Positions 8,316 to 17,450 of a DNA stretch of 64,000 nucleotides are shown in pieces. The stretch covers positions 1 to 64,000 of the forward strand of contig JAHHHW010000080.1 of NCBI GenBank assembly GCA_019359115.1. Reading direction: 5' to 3'. The stretch comes from Pelatocladus maniniholoensis HA4357-MV3. GTDB lineage: Bacteria; Cyanobacteriota; Cyanobacteriia; Cyanobacteriales; Nostocaceae. Positions within the stretch are counted from its first letter, which is position 1, and each line of letters opens with the position of its first letter. The translations under genes and the position numbers were made by a program. The notes under the pieces were generated by a model, which was not told where the DNA came from, did not search any database, and saw only the letters and a program-made list of their open reading frames with translations.

Positions 8316-11300
8316 TCATCCTTTACCTTCAGCCTTCAGCCTTTCTTTTAGCGCCTGTTTCTGTTTCAAACGCTGAATCAATTTACTTTGGGATGTCTGT
8401 TTTCCAGGTTCGGTTTGCGCCGTTGGGATTTCCGACTCTTGTTCTTGCTTAGGTACTGGTTTTTGTAAACCAAAGCCGCCTAAAAGTTCGTTTAACTTCA
8501 GGCTGATATTCACATAGAAACCACCTTCGGAACGATAACCAGTAAAGTCGCGGTCATCCACACTGCCAAAGCTGTAACCGACACCCAAACGCAAATCAGG
8601 AGTGACGTAATATCCAGTTTCCACTGCAACACCGAATTCGTCGTAGTCAGTACCGCTATTAGAGTTTTGTCCAATCCATCGTCCTTCAACAGCTAAGTCG
8701 TTGCGATAACCGAGTCGATAAGCTGCCCGCAACTGTGCCAAGTTTGTACTACCGTCATATCTCTCATCGTCAAAGTAGGTGACGCCATTACGGAAAGCAT
8801 ATTTACCATAGAACTCCCAGCGCCAATTCGGGGCATAAATACCCTCTGCCGAAAGAATATGACCTGTGGCTGTACTACCTGTAAGTTGAGTTTCTGGAAT
8901 CGAATCAAAGTTTTGCCGCCACTCGTATTTCAATAGTCCGTTGAATTTGTCGTTGGTGGGGTCGCGGTATGCCAAACCGATTTTTAGATTAGCTGTGTCT
9001 CCCAGTTCTTGGAATCTAATCCCATCTGTATCGATACTATTGACGGTGCTAGGAAGGTAGATGTTGGCTTCTCCTGCTTGTTGGAAGCGGACTAAAGCTG
9101 TTAAAGCTGGAGAGATTTTTCCAGCTGCGGCGGCGGAAATTACCAGGTTATTGCCTTGATCTCCATCACGATATTCAAAATCGGCGCGGGCTTTGATATC
9201 AGGATTGTCGGTGTATTCAAACCCCAGGCTGTAGACGGAACCAGAAAACAGTCCCAAAGTCGAAGCAGTTTGCCCGACTGCGTAGTATTGCGGATATCGG
9301 TCTCCGGCTGCTGTACCATTAAAGATATTCTTGAATACGTATTGATAACCTAAATTGACTTTTAATCCGGGAGCAACCTTCCAACCGTGAGCAACGCCGA
9401 GAGCGCCTTGTCCCTGCAAGCCACCAAAGCCAGAGAGTACAGAATAACGACCCAGCAGGGAAGTATCATCTGATAATTTTTGATCCACAATCGTGTCTAG
9501 GGTGGTGAGGGAATTCCCTGGCAGTAATTCGCTGTCATCATAAAATTGGTGTGCCAATCGGAATGTCACTCCCTCAGCAGCTTTCCAGTCCAAACCTAAA
9601 GTAGTCCTGTTGGGATACAAGGGGTCAGAGTCACCCAAATTCAGTTCGTTTTGGGCTTGAAAAGTCAAGGTATCTGTCAATGGGAACTTCAAACGGGATA
9701 CAATCTGACTCGCATCACCATCTAAGTCATTACCAACACGGTCATCACGAGAACGGTTGACGTATTCCAAGCTGAGATCACTATTACCCAGCTTTTGCAG
9801 AATTCCGGCTCGGAAGGTTCTCAGTTCATTACTGACTCGTTCACCAGGACGGTTTTGTGGCTGTGGGTCGAATAAATCAAAGAAGCTAGTAATGGAAGTG
9901 GGTGCAGTACCATAATTTTCTTCGACGTCGTAGGCAAGTCTAAAGCTAGTCAGGTCACTCAGTTTGGTAAGTAAAGATGCTCCGTAGCGGGTTTGTCCAG
10001 GTGTAAAGCTAAAAGTAGCGTTGTTGGAGAAATTCGGCTCGACGGCGCGATAGTAAGCTTGACCGAAAAGATTTTCTGTGATGTTGCCAAAAGCCTCTAA
10101 GCGGTAAGCATTACCACTGGCTTCTTCCCCAGTAATCAGATTGTTATTCGAGTGGGCAAATTCTCCTACTATCTTGCCTGCATTTCCTAAAGATACTAAG
10201 AAATCTCCGCCGAACAGTTCAAAATCTTGGTCGCCTTGATCTTCCCGGAGATAACTAACAGCACCGAAAGTTTTGTTTGTGAAATCGTTGGAGAAGTTAT
10301 ATTGCAGTCGTCCACCCAGGAGGTTGGAGTCTTCACCGCCTTCATTTTGGTAGGTAACGACAATGCGTCTAGTGAGAGTTGAACCGAAGGGGTTGAGTTC
10401 TGTGGCAAATACCGGACGATTAAACCGCACTGTCCCGCGATCATAGTCAATCTCGTAATCTGCACCACGCACCATCTGTTTGCGTTCTATCACCGTACCA
10501 GGACGGTTAATTTCCTCTGCTTCTAGATAAACAATTTCACTGCCAGGAACTAACAGGCGCTTGGAAAGGAAGTAGTAGCCACCAGTACCATCAGGAACGA
10601 TGGTATCCCGTTGGAAGCCTTCAATATTGTTGGCGTATAAGCCTGTGATTTGCAGGTTGCCCAGGTTGTAGTTAGCTTTGAAACCGTGGAGTTGGCGAGA
10701 GGTAGCTGTATACAGTTGGGAGGCGCGAGCAAATTCATTGGTGGTGTAGTCGCCCCACATGAAGTAATCTGGTTCCGCTCCCACAATCGAGGGAGTACGT
10801 TCTAAACGAGCGTAGAAACTGTCAATCGAAGGGGTGGTGGGGGTAGCAGTGGAACTATCGCCGTAAACCGGATAGGGTTGTTCGCAGAACTGTGTACCAC
10901 CAAACAGGCGATTGTTACCTTCACAGTCTTGATTGATGGCGCGATCGCTATTGAATGCACCCGTAAATAACCAATCTCCGATTTTTCCTGTAGCAAAAGC
11001 AGCCCCATAAAAATCTACGGTTGTGCCTTTGTCTATCTCGTCCGGATTGAGAAATTCTTGCAAGCTTCCCCAATAGTTTGTTCCTCCTGGCCCAATCCGC
11101 AAATTCAGTACTCCTGTCACTAGGGAAGGACGAAGATAGGTACTGAATTCAACTTGAGTGTAGGCTTCTATGGGTACTTGGGCAAATTCCTCTAGCCAGG
11201 AATTATCTGTCTGTTGGGGAAAACTAGGATTTTTGATATCACCCAATTCTCTCGGAACATTGAGCGATTGTTTTTTGATCTTGTCGATCGCGGCTCGAAT

Positions 11301-11927
11301 CCGGACTTGTTGGGGTTTGATGTCTGATTGTAAGGTGGCGATGAATTCCCCATCAATCACACGCACCTGAAACCCGCCCTGGTCTTTGTCTTGGTCTGCA
11401 CCAACAAATTTCCCGGCACTAGTGGTTAAGGTCGCGATCGCATCTTTGCGGATAATCTCACCTTTTTCATCAATTATTCTTCCTTGCAGTTTAATTGTGG
11501 AACGTCCATCGGCTTGCACACGTGGATCGCCTACAGGTGCGATTTCCAGTGTGACTTTTGATTTGTCTGGAGTCGTCGCAGGAGTAGTTATTGGTGAATT
11601 ATCAGTTGGTGGTGGTGTTGTCTGTGGTGCTGGAGAAGTTGGTTGTTGTTGAAGTGGCGAATTGGGGTTTTGTTGAAATTCAGTTGTCGGCTCTTGCTGA
11701 AATACCGAGTTAGGATCACCGGAAGATGGAGAATTCTGGGCAATCAGGAGAGGGGAAGACGTGGATATTTGTTTCTCTGTGTCTTCACGTCCCCGTGTCG
11801 AAGTGTCTCCCTGTTTTCCAGAGACTACACTGGCAAAAACTGCGTTGGGAGAAACAAATAGTAAGGAAAGACCAAAAAGGTAAAAGAAAGAATTTTGATT
11901 TTGGCAAAGCTTTTTTATTTTTTTCAT
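8316..11927 (-). CDS. Giant outer-membrane beta-barrel protein with N-terminal Ig/invasin-like domain
   Basis: The 1203-residue protein has a signal peptide (1-32, ending NAVFA), a Gln/Pro/Thr-rich linker (about 50-120) and an Ig-like domain (about 124-220, VTLEIAPVGDPRVQADGRST, like bacterial Big_1). A very long series of amphipathic strands follows (about 255-1150) with alternating Tyr/Arg/Asp and turn signatures, as in large porin/TonB-receptor-like barrels. A charged Lys/Gln-rich helix ends the protein (about 1165-1203). No TonB box or plug domain is recognisable. Part of the linker is encoded by STRR DNA (about 11755-11825). The start codon overlaps the stop of the upstream DUF11 gene by 4 bp (ATGA), implying translational coupling. 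Role inferred: outer-membrane scaffold or translocator for the clustered exported proteins. Confidence 0.85.
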   Translation of the reverse strand: MKKIKKLCQNQNSFFYLFGLSLLFVSPNAVFASVVSGKQGDTSTRGREDTEKQISTSSPLLIAQNSPSSGDPNSVFQQEPTTEFQQNPNSPLQQQPTSPAPQTTPPPTDNSPITTPATTPDKSKVTLEIAPVGDPRVQADGRSTIKLQGRIIDEKGEIIRKDAIATLTTSAGKFVGADQDKDQGGFQVRVIDGEFIATLQSDIKPQQVRIRAAIDKIKKQSLNVPRELGDIKNPSFPQQTDNSWLEEFAQVPIEAYTQVEFSTYLRPSLVTGVLNLRIGPGGTNYWGSLQEFLNPDEIDKGTTVDFYGAAFATGKIGDWLFTGAFNSDRAINQDCEGNNRLFGGTQFCEQPYPVYGDSSTATPTTPSIDSFYARLERTPSIVGAEPDYFMWGDYTTNEFARASQLYTATSRQLHGFKANYNLGNLQITGLYANNIEGFQRDTIVPDGTGGYYFLSKRLLVPGSEIVYLEAEEINRPGTVIERKQMVRGADYEIDYDRGTVRFNRPVFATELNPFGSTLTRRIVVTYQNEGGEDSNLLGGRLQYNFSNDFTNKTFGAVSYLREDQGDQDFELFGGDFLVSLGNAGKIVGEFAHSNNNLITGEEASGNAYRLEAFGNITENLFGQAYYRAVEPNFSNNATFSFTPGQTRYGASLLTKLSDLTSFRLAYDVEENYGTAPTSITSFFDLFDPQPQNRPGERVSNELRTFRAGILQKLGNSDLSLEYVNRSRDDRVGNDLDGDASQIVSRLKFPLTDTLTFQAQNELNLGDSDPLYPNRTTLGLDWKAAEGVTFRLAHQFYDDSELLPGNSLTTLDTIVDQKLSDDTSLLGRYSVLSGFGGLQGQGALGVAHGWKVAPGLKVNLGYQYVFKNIFNGTAAGDRYPQYYAVGQTASTLGLFSGSVYSLGFEYTDNPDIKARADFEYRDGDQGNNLVISAAAAGKISPALTALVRFQQAGEANIYLPSTVNSIDTDGIRFQELGDTANLKIGLAYRDPTNDKFNGLLKYEWRQNFDSIPETQLTGSTATGHILSAEGIYAPNWRWEFYGKYAFRNGVTYFDDERYDGSTNLAQLRAAYRLGYRNDLAVEGRWIGQNSNSGTDYDEFGVAVETGYYVTPDLRLGVGYSFGSVDDRDFTGYRSEGGFYVNISLKLNELLGGFGLQKPVPKQEQESEIPTAQTEPGKQTSQSKLIQRLKQKQALKERLKAEGKG

Positions 11928-12862
11928 CGTTTCCCCCCTGAGAACGCAGGCGTAACCCCAAAATTGACTCTTGCCAAGCCACTGGGTGCTAGTTTGACCA
12001 AGCGAGACTGGCTGTTGCTTTCGATAAAGTATTTATTCGGTGCCAGTGCATACCCAGGTAAGCTAGTCAAATCTAGGGCTGCTGTCCGATAACCAGCAAT
12101 GACATTGGCTAAGGAGAATAAACCATTGGCATCGGTAACAATCCGGTTGCCATCATCCAGATAAATCACAGCATTCGGTATACCTGGCTCGTTCGGCTGC
12201 TGTTCACCGTCAAAGTTTTTATCGACAAATACACGTCCAATTAAGGTGCCACAGTCAGACAAGATACCTGGTCGAATTCGTAAAACATAACTGGCTTGAT
12301 TACTGGTAAGATTACCTGCTCTAGCTTGGGCTGTGTTTCTACCATCCCCCCGAATTGCATCTGGTGTAACCTCAGCAGCATAGTTGACTATCAAGCTTTG
12401 ATTGGGTTGGAGTCCTTCATTGGAGTTGATGGTTACTGTGCGACTAGAACCATTTGTTGCACTCAAGCTTACAGATCTATTTCCTATCGAACCCTTGAGC
12501 GATTTGGAAATAAAGCGCATTCCCAAGGGTAATCTATCTGTAATTGATATTTGGTTGGTTGCGGAGTTCCCAGTATTGCGAATCGTCAGAGTATAGATGA
12601 CTGTGTCACCCGGTTCGGCAGCTGCTCTGTCTGCTGTTTTGATGATTTCTAGCGCTGCTTGACTAGCGCTCAAAGTCACTTCATTGGAGTTAACAACCCT
12701 TCCTGTGGGACTATCAGGAAGATTATCCGCACTACCACGAGCAGTATTTGTGATGACGCTTGTTTGAGAAAAAGCTGGGAAAATCCCGAAAGTAAAAATA
12801 CTAAAAATGTAAAAAGGACAAAAGAGGCTCCAATGCCTCAACCCTGAAATTTTAGAAGTCAT
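11924..12862 (-). CDS. Secreted DUF11 / SdrD-like domain protein
   Basis: The 312-residue exported protein has a signal peptide (about 1-33, ending AFSQ), then a DUF11 Ig-like domain (about 85-190) with the hallmark AAEPGDTVIYTLTIRNTG and ITDRLPLGMRF. An SdrD/CarboxypepD-regulatory-like domain follows (about 205-300), with GRVFVDKNFDGEQQPNEPG and a YFIESNSQSRLVKL strand. It is first in the envelope cluster and overlaps the barrel gene by 4 bp. DUF11 proteins are extracellular structural proteins; the precise job is unknown. A 1.66-kb gene-free region precedes it and presumably holds the operon promoter. Confidence 0.85.
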   Translation of the reverse strand: MTSKISGLRHWSLFCPFYIFSIFTFGIFPAFSQTSVITNTARGSADNLPDSPTGRVVNSNEVTLSASQAALEIIKTADRAAAEPGDTVIYTLTIRNTGNSATNQISITDRLPLGMRFISKSLKGSIGNRSVSLSATNGSSRTVTINSNEGLQPNQSLIVNYAAEVTPDAIRGDGRNTAQARAGNLTSNQASYVLRIRPGILSDCGTLIGRVFVDKNFDGEQQPNEPGIPNAVIYLDDGNRIVTDANGLFSLANVIAGYRTAALDLTSLPGYALAPNKYFIESNSQSRLVKLAPSGLARVNFGVTPAFSGGKR

Positions 12863-14525
12863 TGGAAGGCATTAATTAATAACAGCAGTTTTTCCAATAT
12901 TTAGGGTTTTTAATCAAAAAAACCACAATTATTGTGATTTTCAAACAATCTCAACTACGTCTGTTAAATAGCTTACGTATAACAGCGTTGGAGAATAATT
13001 CAGTTAAACCACAAATTATTTTGAAGTCACTCAAGCTTGCTAGTGGCTAGGAACTTCTTCTCTATTGGCTTGCAAAATAAATCTTGCGAGTAGGATAGAA
13101 AGACAACAGACTGAATTGTTTATTTGATGATGGAATCGCAATTTCACCGCCCTTGAGTAAGATTATTTTTTTGTGATGGGAGTCTAATTATCCCAGATTT
13201 GTGACTGTAAATAACGCAGATGTTTAAATAAACTGACAAATACTGTTTGTAAACTGTATTGTCATGAGATAACACCACTGATAACCTTACTCTGATTAAA
13301 TAGCATAGCTATTACAGCACTATCGTTGCAGCGAAGATATGCCAGCAACGAAGGAATAAAGCAATAATTAGCTCTATTAAATAAAGCACAAACTTATTTT
13401 AAAGTTTTGTCTTTACAGCACTGAACTCTTACGAAGTCACAACTAGGGAGAACTTTCATTAAATTGATTGGCAAATACAGAGATCATGAATTAGGTGATG
13501 GGAGAATTCCGCTATCAACCTAATTGATGGTCACACAGTAACGATAGTTATTCAACCTGGCACTTAAGTTAATACGTTTCGGATGCAAAATCTCAAAAAC
13601 GCTGTTCTCAATCAGCCAAGCTAAATTTTATTTTTAAAATCGCACTTCAGTAATATTACCCACAAATGAATTATTAGCAATCAGGGTTATAAAAATTTCT
13701 TCAGTATTTTTTCTTATCTTTACAAAAGGAATCTTATGCGTATCCGAACATTTCCTGAGAAAATTGAATAAACGTTAAATAAAATACTGTGGTTTTAATG
13801 GATTTAATATTCAAAACAGACTATATATAAGTTACCAAATTCTTGATATATCTTTATTCAGAAAATGTTTAATCTAATTCTATAAATTTCATATCATAAT
13901 TTTTATTTACGCTTTGGTATTTTAATTTACAGTTACTTAATTTTCTATACAATGTGTAGTCCAGTTTTTTTCTCCGTATACAATGTAAGAAAAAGTAATA
14001 GTAATAATGCTCAATACTGAATTAGCCATAACTAAGTTAGGACAGACAATTGTGAAACTGTCCACTTATATATACAGACATTTTTATGTATTTCTCTTGC
14101 TAGAGAAATAAGATTATAAAAACTAATGCTTTTTGGCAATCCAAAATGATTAATAAATATTTACAAAAAAATATCTATAAAAGTTATTTTGTAAGGAAAC
14201 ACAAATTCACTAATGACAGGCTTGGTTTTTCGATTTCAAATTCAAAGCCTATTTATAGAATAAGTATTGAGTCAGAGTGTGATTATATCAAAAAATATTG
14301 TCATTCACGAAAACAACACTTATATTCTTATGAAGCGTCTTGTATCGACACTCCCCGGTGGTGCATACACGGGAATTTTTGTTTGCAATTAGATTTAGTA
14401 CAGGAAAAAAATAAAAAAATTTAGAAGCGCAGGCAAATTTTTGCAGGGTACACGAATGCACACCGACGACACTGTAGTTTATTTAAAACCACAAGTTCTG
14501 TACTTTATTCTTCTAGACAACTAAT
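12863..14525. other. Long AT-rich intergenic region
   Basis: This is 1.66 kb without a convincing gene, between the start of the envelope cluster and the end of the polyglutamine protein gene. It is strongly AT-rich. A 92-codon frame at 14146-14424 (plus) has very AT-biased codons, no SD sequence and no recognisable domain, and is regarded as chance. A weak hairpin (CCCGGTG / CACGGG) lies near 14355-14375, followed by a short T-run. The region should contain the promoter of the minus-strand envelope operon, but no canonical box can be assigned with confidence. Confidence 0.6.
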
Positions 14526-15179
14526 CTAATAGGTGTCGTCATATTCTGGTGCGTCAACTCGTCTTGCTTCGCTACGGGGTGGTAGGAATTCAGCTCGACG
14601 TACAGGAGCTAAAGGTGGTGTGGGGCCGTTGTAGGGATGAATCACCTGAACTGTACGAGGAGAACGTTGTTTAGGAGAGAATAAAGATAATACTCCAGCT
14701 ACGACAATACCACCACCAATGGTGAGGGACATACCTCCCACAGCCCAAACTATAGGTGAAGACCACCAGCGATTTTGAGATTGCTGTTGCTGCTGTTGCT
14801 GCTGTTGCTGCTGCAACTGTGCTGCGGCGTTTTGATTTTGTTGGAATTGCATCTGATAGTTGTAAGCAGCCTGCTGCATTTGAGCTTGCATCTGCTGAAC
14901 TTGGGCTTTGAGTTGGTCGTTTTCCCGCTTGAGTATGTCATTTTCCATCTTTACTCGTTCGATGGCGACACGTTCATCAGCATTCGGGCTTACGGGTGAA
15001 GGTTGGGGGAGTGCTGGGTAAGGTTGGTAGTAAGGTGTTTGTTGTTGCGGCACTAAATTTGGTATTTGAGGAATTGCAATGTTTGGCTGTTGCAGAGATC
15101 CTCCTGTCCCCTTTAGCAACAGGATAGCCGCTAGCCCAGCAACAGCAACGCCGCCGATAAATGCCATACTTTCACTCAT
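14526..15179 (-). CDS. Membrane protein with coiled coil and polyglutamine tract (unknown function)
   Basis: The 217-residue protein opens with a hydrophobic segment (about 5-23, AFIGGVAVAGLAAILLLKG). A Pro/Gln-rich stretch and a coiled coil (about 68-125, ERVKMENDILKRENDQLKAQ heptads) follow, then an uninterrupted run of 11 Gln encoded by mixed CAG/CAA codons. A second membrane segment (about 143-167) and a basic/proline-rich tail complete it. The topology suggests two membrane anchors with a coiled-coil loop. No family is recognised. An SD-like AAAGG precedes the ATG. It is flanked by long non-coding DNA on both sides and is probably monocistronic. Confidence 0.75.
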   Translation of the reverse strand: MSESMAFIGGVAVAGLAAILLLKGTGGSLQQPNIAIPQIPNLVPQQQTPYYQPYPALPQPSPVSPNADERVAIERVKMENDILKRENDQLKAQVQQMQAQMQQAAYNYQMQFQQNQNAAAQLQQQQQQQQQQQSQNRWWSSPIVWAVGGMSLTIGGGIVVAGVLSLFSPKQRSPRTVQVIHPYNGPTPPLAPVRRAEFLPPRSEARRVDAPEYDDTY

Positions 15180-15850
15180 CGCCTTTACCCCTATACAGCG
15201 ACGTCACCAAGGTTTTTTGGAATTTAGACACTCTCACACTCATAAGAATACGCGGTAGGTGGGAAACTCAGTTACTTTAGTTCGTTTTGCTCAAAAGAGC
15301 CTCGCTGAAAGCGGTTAAGTTAGCCTCGACAATGTTATTGGTTGGTACTATCCAAAGGACACTGACTTAACCCTTGGGAATCTGTTTAATCCTTTAGTTC
15401 TAGAGCAAGGGACTGGCTACGCATCCCCTGGTAGGTTTTTAACTCTTGCCAATAACGTAGTACAAGGGAGTACTTAGTCTGGTCAACTATGATCTCAGTC
15501 TTAGGCTGGAAACAAGCGTGTCTTTAGACCTGGGTCGTTGACATAAATGTACACTCTACTGAAATTTACATTACACTCGATACTAAACTACAAAATAATA
15601 CTCTATTTTTTAATGCCGCATATCTGCTTTATATATTCAAGACTATATTTGTCAAATTGTCTACCAAGCTTAGGGGCAAAACTTGATAAATAGAGACAGG
15701 AGAAAAAAGTCAAAAAAAGAAGAGAAAAGAGAAAAGTTTCTCTATGCGAGAGTTTTACTGGTTTATGACTGACGTTTCAGTATATCCATATACTTATTAT
15801 ATTTTTAACCAATTTCTCAGTAATATTTCTGTATCTGTCTCTAAGCTGAT
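15180..15850. other. Non-coding region with a candidate structured RNA block (about 15290-15545)
   Basis: The 670 bp between the coiled-coil gene and trpA carry no gene. Most is AT-rich, but 15290-15545 has clearly higher GC and several short inverted repeats: GCTC/GAGC around 15290, AGTAC/GTACT near 15460-15475, and AAGG/CCTT pairs. It contains no open frame of useful length. It lies upstream of the minus-strand coiled-coil gene, so it could be its long 5' leader, or a separate RNA gene. It does not match tmRNA, RNase P RNA or tRNA features known to me. 15700-15850 is A-rich, then AT-rich. Confidence 0.4.
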
Positions 15851-16651
15851 TTATGAACTAACGATCGCCTGCTTCAGACTTTGACAAAACGAGGCGATTT
15901 CATCTAATCCCTGTTGGGATGTACCTTCGCTAAGTCGTTTGACAAACGCACTACCAACAATAGCTGCATCTGCACCCCAATTTTTGACTTGTTGAGCCTG
16001 TTCTGGTTGGGAAATACCAAAACCAACACCTATGGGTTTATCTGTCACACTACGAATTTGTTGGAGCAAATCTGACACTCGCGATTCCATTTGCGATCGC
16101 ATTCCCGTGACACCTGTGACACTAACTAAATATATAAATCCTTGGGAGGCGTGGGCAATTGCTGCAATGCGTTCAGCAGAACTGGTGGGAGCTACTAGTA
16201 AAATTACATCAATGCCAATTTTTGCTGCTGGTTCGAGTAAATTAGCAGCTTCTTCTAAAGGTAAATCTGGGACGACTAAACCAGCTACGCCAGCAGTTGT
16301 GATTTGTTGGAGAAAATTTTCTATACCTCGGTTGAGAATAGGGTTGTAGTAAGTGAAGAGAATAATCGGCGATCGCAAACTAGGAGTAGTTGCTTTCACC
16401 ATTTCTAGTACTTTATCTAAAGTTATTCCCCGTTCTAAAGCACGGGTAGCTGCGGCTTGAATCACTGGACCATCCGCCAGAGGATCAGAGTAGGGAACAC
16501 CCAACTCAATGATGTCCGCACCACTGCGATCGAGAGTTTGCAAAGCAGCTGCGGTTGTTTCTAAATCTGGATCGCCAGCAGTAATAAATGGAATTAAGGC
16601 GCACTTGCGATTTTGTTTGAGGGTTTCAAAGCAGTCAGAAATTACTGTCAT
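15851..16651 (-). CDS. trpA: Tryptophan synthase alpha chain
   Basis: This subunit cleaves indole-3-glycerol phosphate to indole and glyceraldehyde-3-phosphate, passing indole to the TrpB subunit. The 266-residue TIM barrel has the catalytic Glu in [17 protein letters not shown] (about 45-61) with the second catalytic Asp in the same loop. The phosphate-binding [12 protein letters not shown] and the VSVTGVTG strand-loop are present. It is last of the ndhL-DUF3007-trpA set, separated from DUF3007 by a 93-bp repeat-rich spacer, a gene neighbourhood common in cyanobacteria. Confidence 0.98.
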   Translation of the reverse strand: MTVISDCFETLKQNRKCALIPFITAGDPDLETTAAALQTLDRSGADIIELGVPYSDPLADGPVIQAAATRALERGITLDKVLEMVKATTPSLRSPIILFTYYNPILNRGIENFLQQITTAGVAGLVVPDLPLEEAANLLEPAAKIGIDVILLVAPTSSAERIAAIAHASQGFIYLVSVTGVTGMRSQMESRVSDLLQQIRSVTDKPIGVGFGISQPEQAQQVKNWGADAAIVGSAFVKRLSEGTSQQGLDEIASFCQSLKQAIVSS

Positions 16652-16744
16652 TGCTCAAGAGTCATTAGTCATTGGTCATTAGTCATTGGTCATTTGTCCT
16701 CAAGTTAATGACCAATGACCAATGACTAATGACCAATGACAATT
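16652..16744. repeat. Inverted STRR (GTCATTAGTCATTGG units) between trpA and DUF3007 genes
   Basis: Tandem GTCATTAGTCATTGG units (16660-16695) are followed by their complement (CCAATGACTAATGAC, about 16705-16740), forming a long imperfect hairpin. Similar units occur at 52665-52690, 55840-55860 and 58222-58280. The hairpin could modulate transcription between the two cotranscribed genes. Confidence 0.8.
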
Positions 16745-17056
16745 TTACACCTGTGAATCCTTTTCTTGTTCGATCTCGGCTTGAATTTTTGCAAGTTCTT
16801 CGGGCGAGAGTTCGTCTAAGCGCTTTTGGAAATAAGCTTCTTCGTATTTATCGCGCTGTTGATGGTAGGTCATTTTGTGGTTAACAGCCCGGAAAATATA
16901 AGTCATCAACCAGCCTATTAACCCACCTACTAGCAAGACTTGACTCCAGATACCTGCTTCTAAATTATCTAGCCCTGCCAATTGCAGCACAAGATATGCC
17001 AAGCCACCTGCAAGAAAAACGCCAAAAACAATTCCTAAAGCGTCAAGACGTCGCAT
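16745..17056 (-). CDS. DUF3007 family membrane protein
   Basis: A cyanobacterial/plastid family of unknown biochemical role found beside ndhL. The roughly 103-residue product has two hydrophobic segments (about 5-25 and 35-58) and a charged C-terminal helix with LDELSPEELAKIQAEIEQ. A TTG at 17074 would add six residues, but the ATG at 17056 gives MRRLDALGIVFG, the conserved family N-terminus. It lies 23 bp after ndhL on the same strand, so cotranscription is likely. A link to NDH-1 is inferred from neighbourhood only. Confidence 0.85.
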   Translation of the reverse strand: MRRLDALGIVFGVFLAGGLAYLVLQLAGLDNLEAGIWSQVLLVGGLIGWLMTYIFRAVNHKMTYHQQRDKYEEAYFQKRLDELSPEELAKIQAEIEQEKDSQV

Positions 17057-17079
17057 AAGTATATGACCTACCAAGTTAA

Positions 17080-17307
17080 TTACGCTTCAACTTGTCGCCG
17101 TTTTGGTCGTAAATTTACAAATGGTGACAGAACTAACAAACCCGGAAAGAAGAAGAAGACTAGAAAATACATAAATGCGCGTTCCAGAGAGCTAACTACA
17201 TACCAACGCTGATTCAGATAGAACAGCACAGCTACGGGTATGACTAACAAATAAGCTCCGGCCAAAACCAAATAAAGCAAAGGTACTATAATTACTTCTT
17301 CAATCAT
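17080..17307 (-). CDS. ndhL: NAD(P)H-quinone oxidoreductase subunit L
   Basis: A small membrane subunit of the cyanobacterial NDH-1 complex, which supports cyclic electron flow, respiration and inorganic-carbon uptake. The 75-residue product has two transmembrane helices joined by FYLNQRWY, with [21 protein letters not shown] and the conserved basic end RPKRR. The ATG at 17307 ([11 protein letters not shown]) has an SD-like AGAGGAAAA upstream and is preferred over a frame start at 17346. It is first in the ndhL-DUF3007-trpA set. Confidence 0.95.
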   Translation of the reverse strand: MIEEVIIVPLLYLVLAGAYLLVIPVAVLFYLNQRWYVVSSLERAFMYFLVFFFFPGLLVLSPFVNLRPKRRQVEA

Positions 17308-17450
17308 TAGTTTTCCTCTTTTCGCAAAAATGGCCAAAGGGTGCATCTGCTTTCATCATAGTACTTCCTTGCACTCCTACTTGTGGGTTATATTGACTTT
17401 TGCTGCGCGATTAAAAATACGTCCTTTTCAAGCATTATTATTTTATTTGT

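Noticed and set aside
14146-14424. 92-codon plus-strand frame
   Set aside because: Very AT-biased codons, no SD and no recognisable domain in an AT-rich gap. Probably chance.
15290-15545. tmRNA or RNase P RNA
   Set aside because: No tRNA-like end, tag reading frame or conserved RNase P core in either strand. Kept only as an unidentified candidate RNA.
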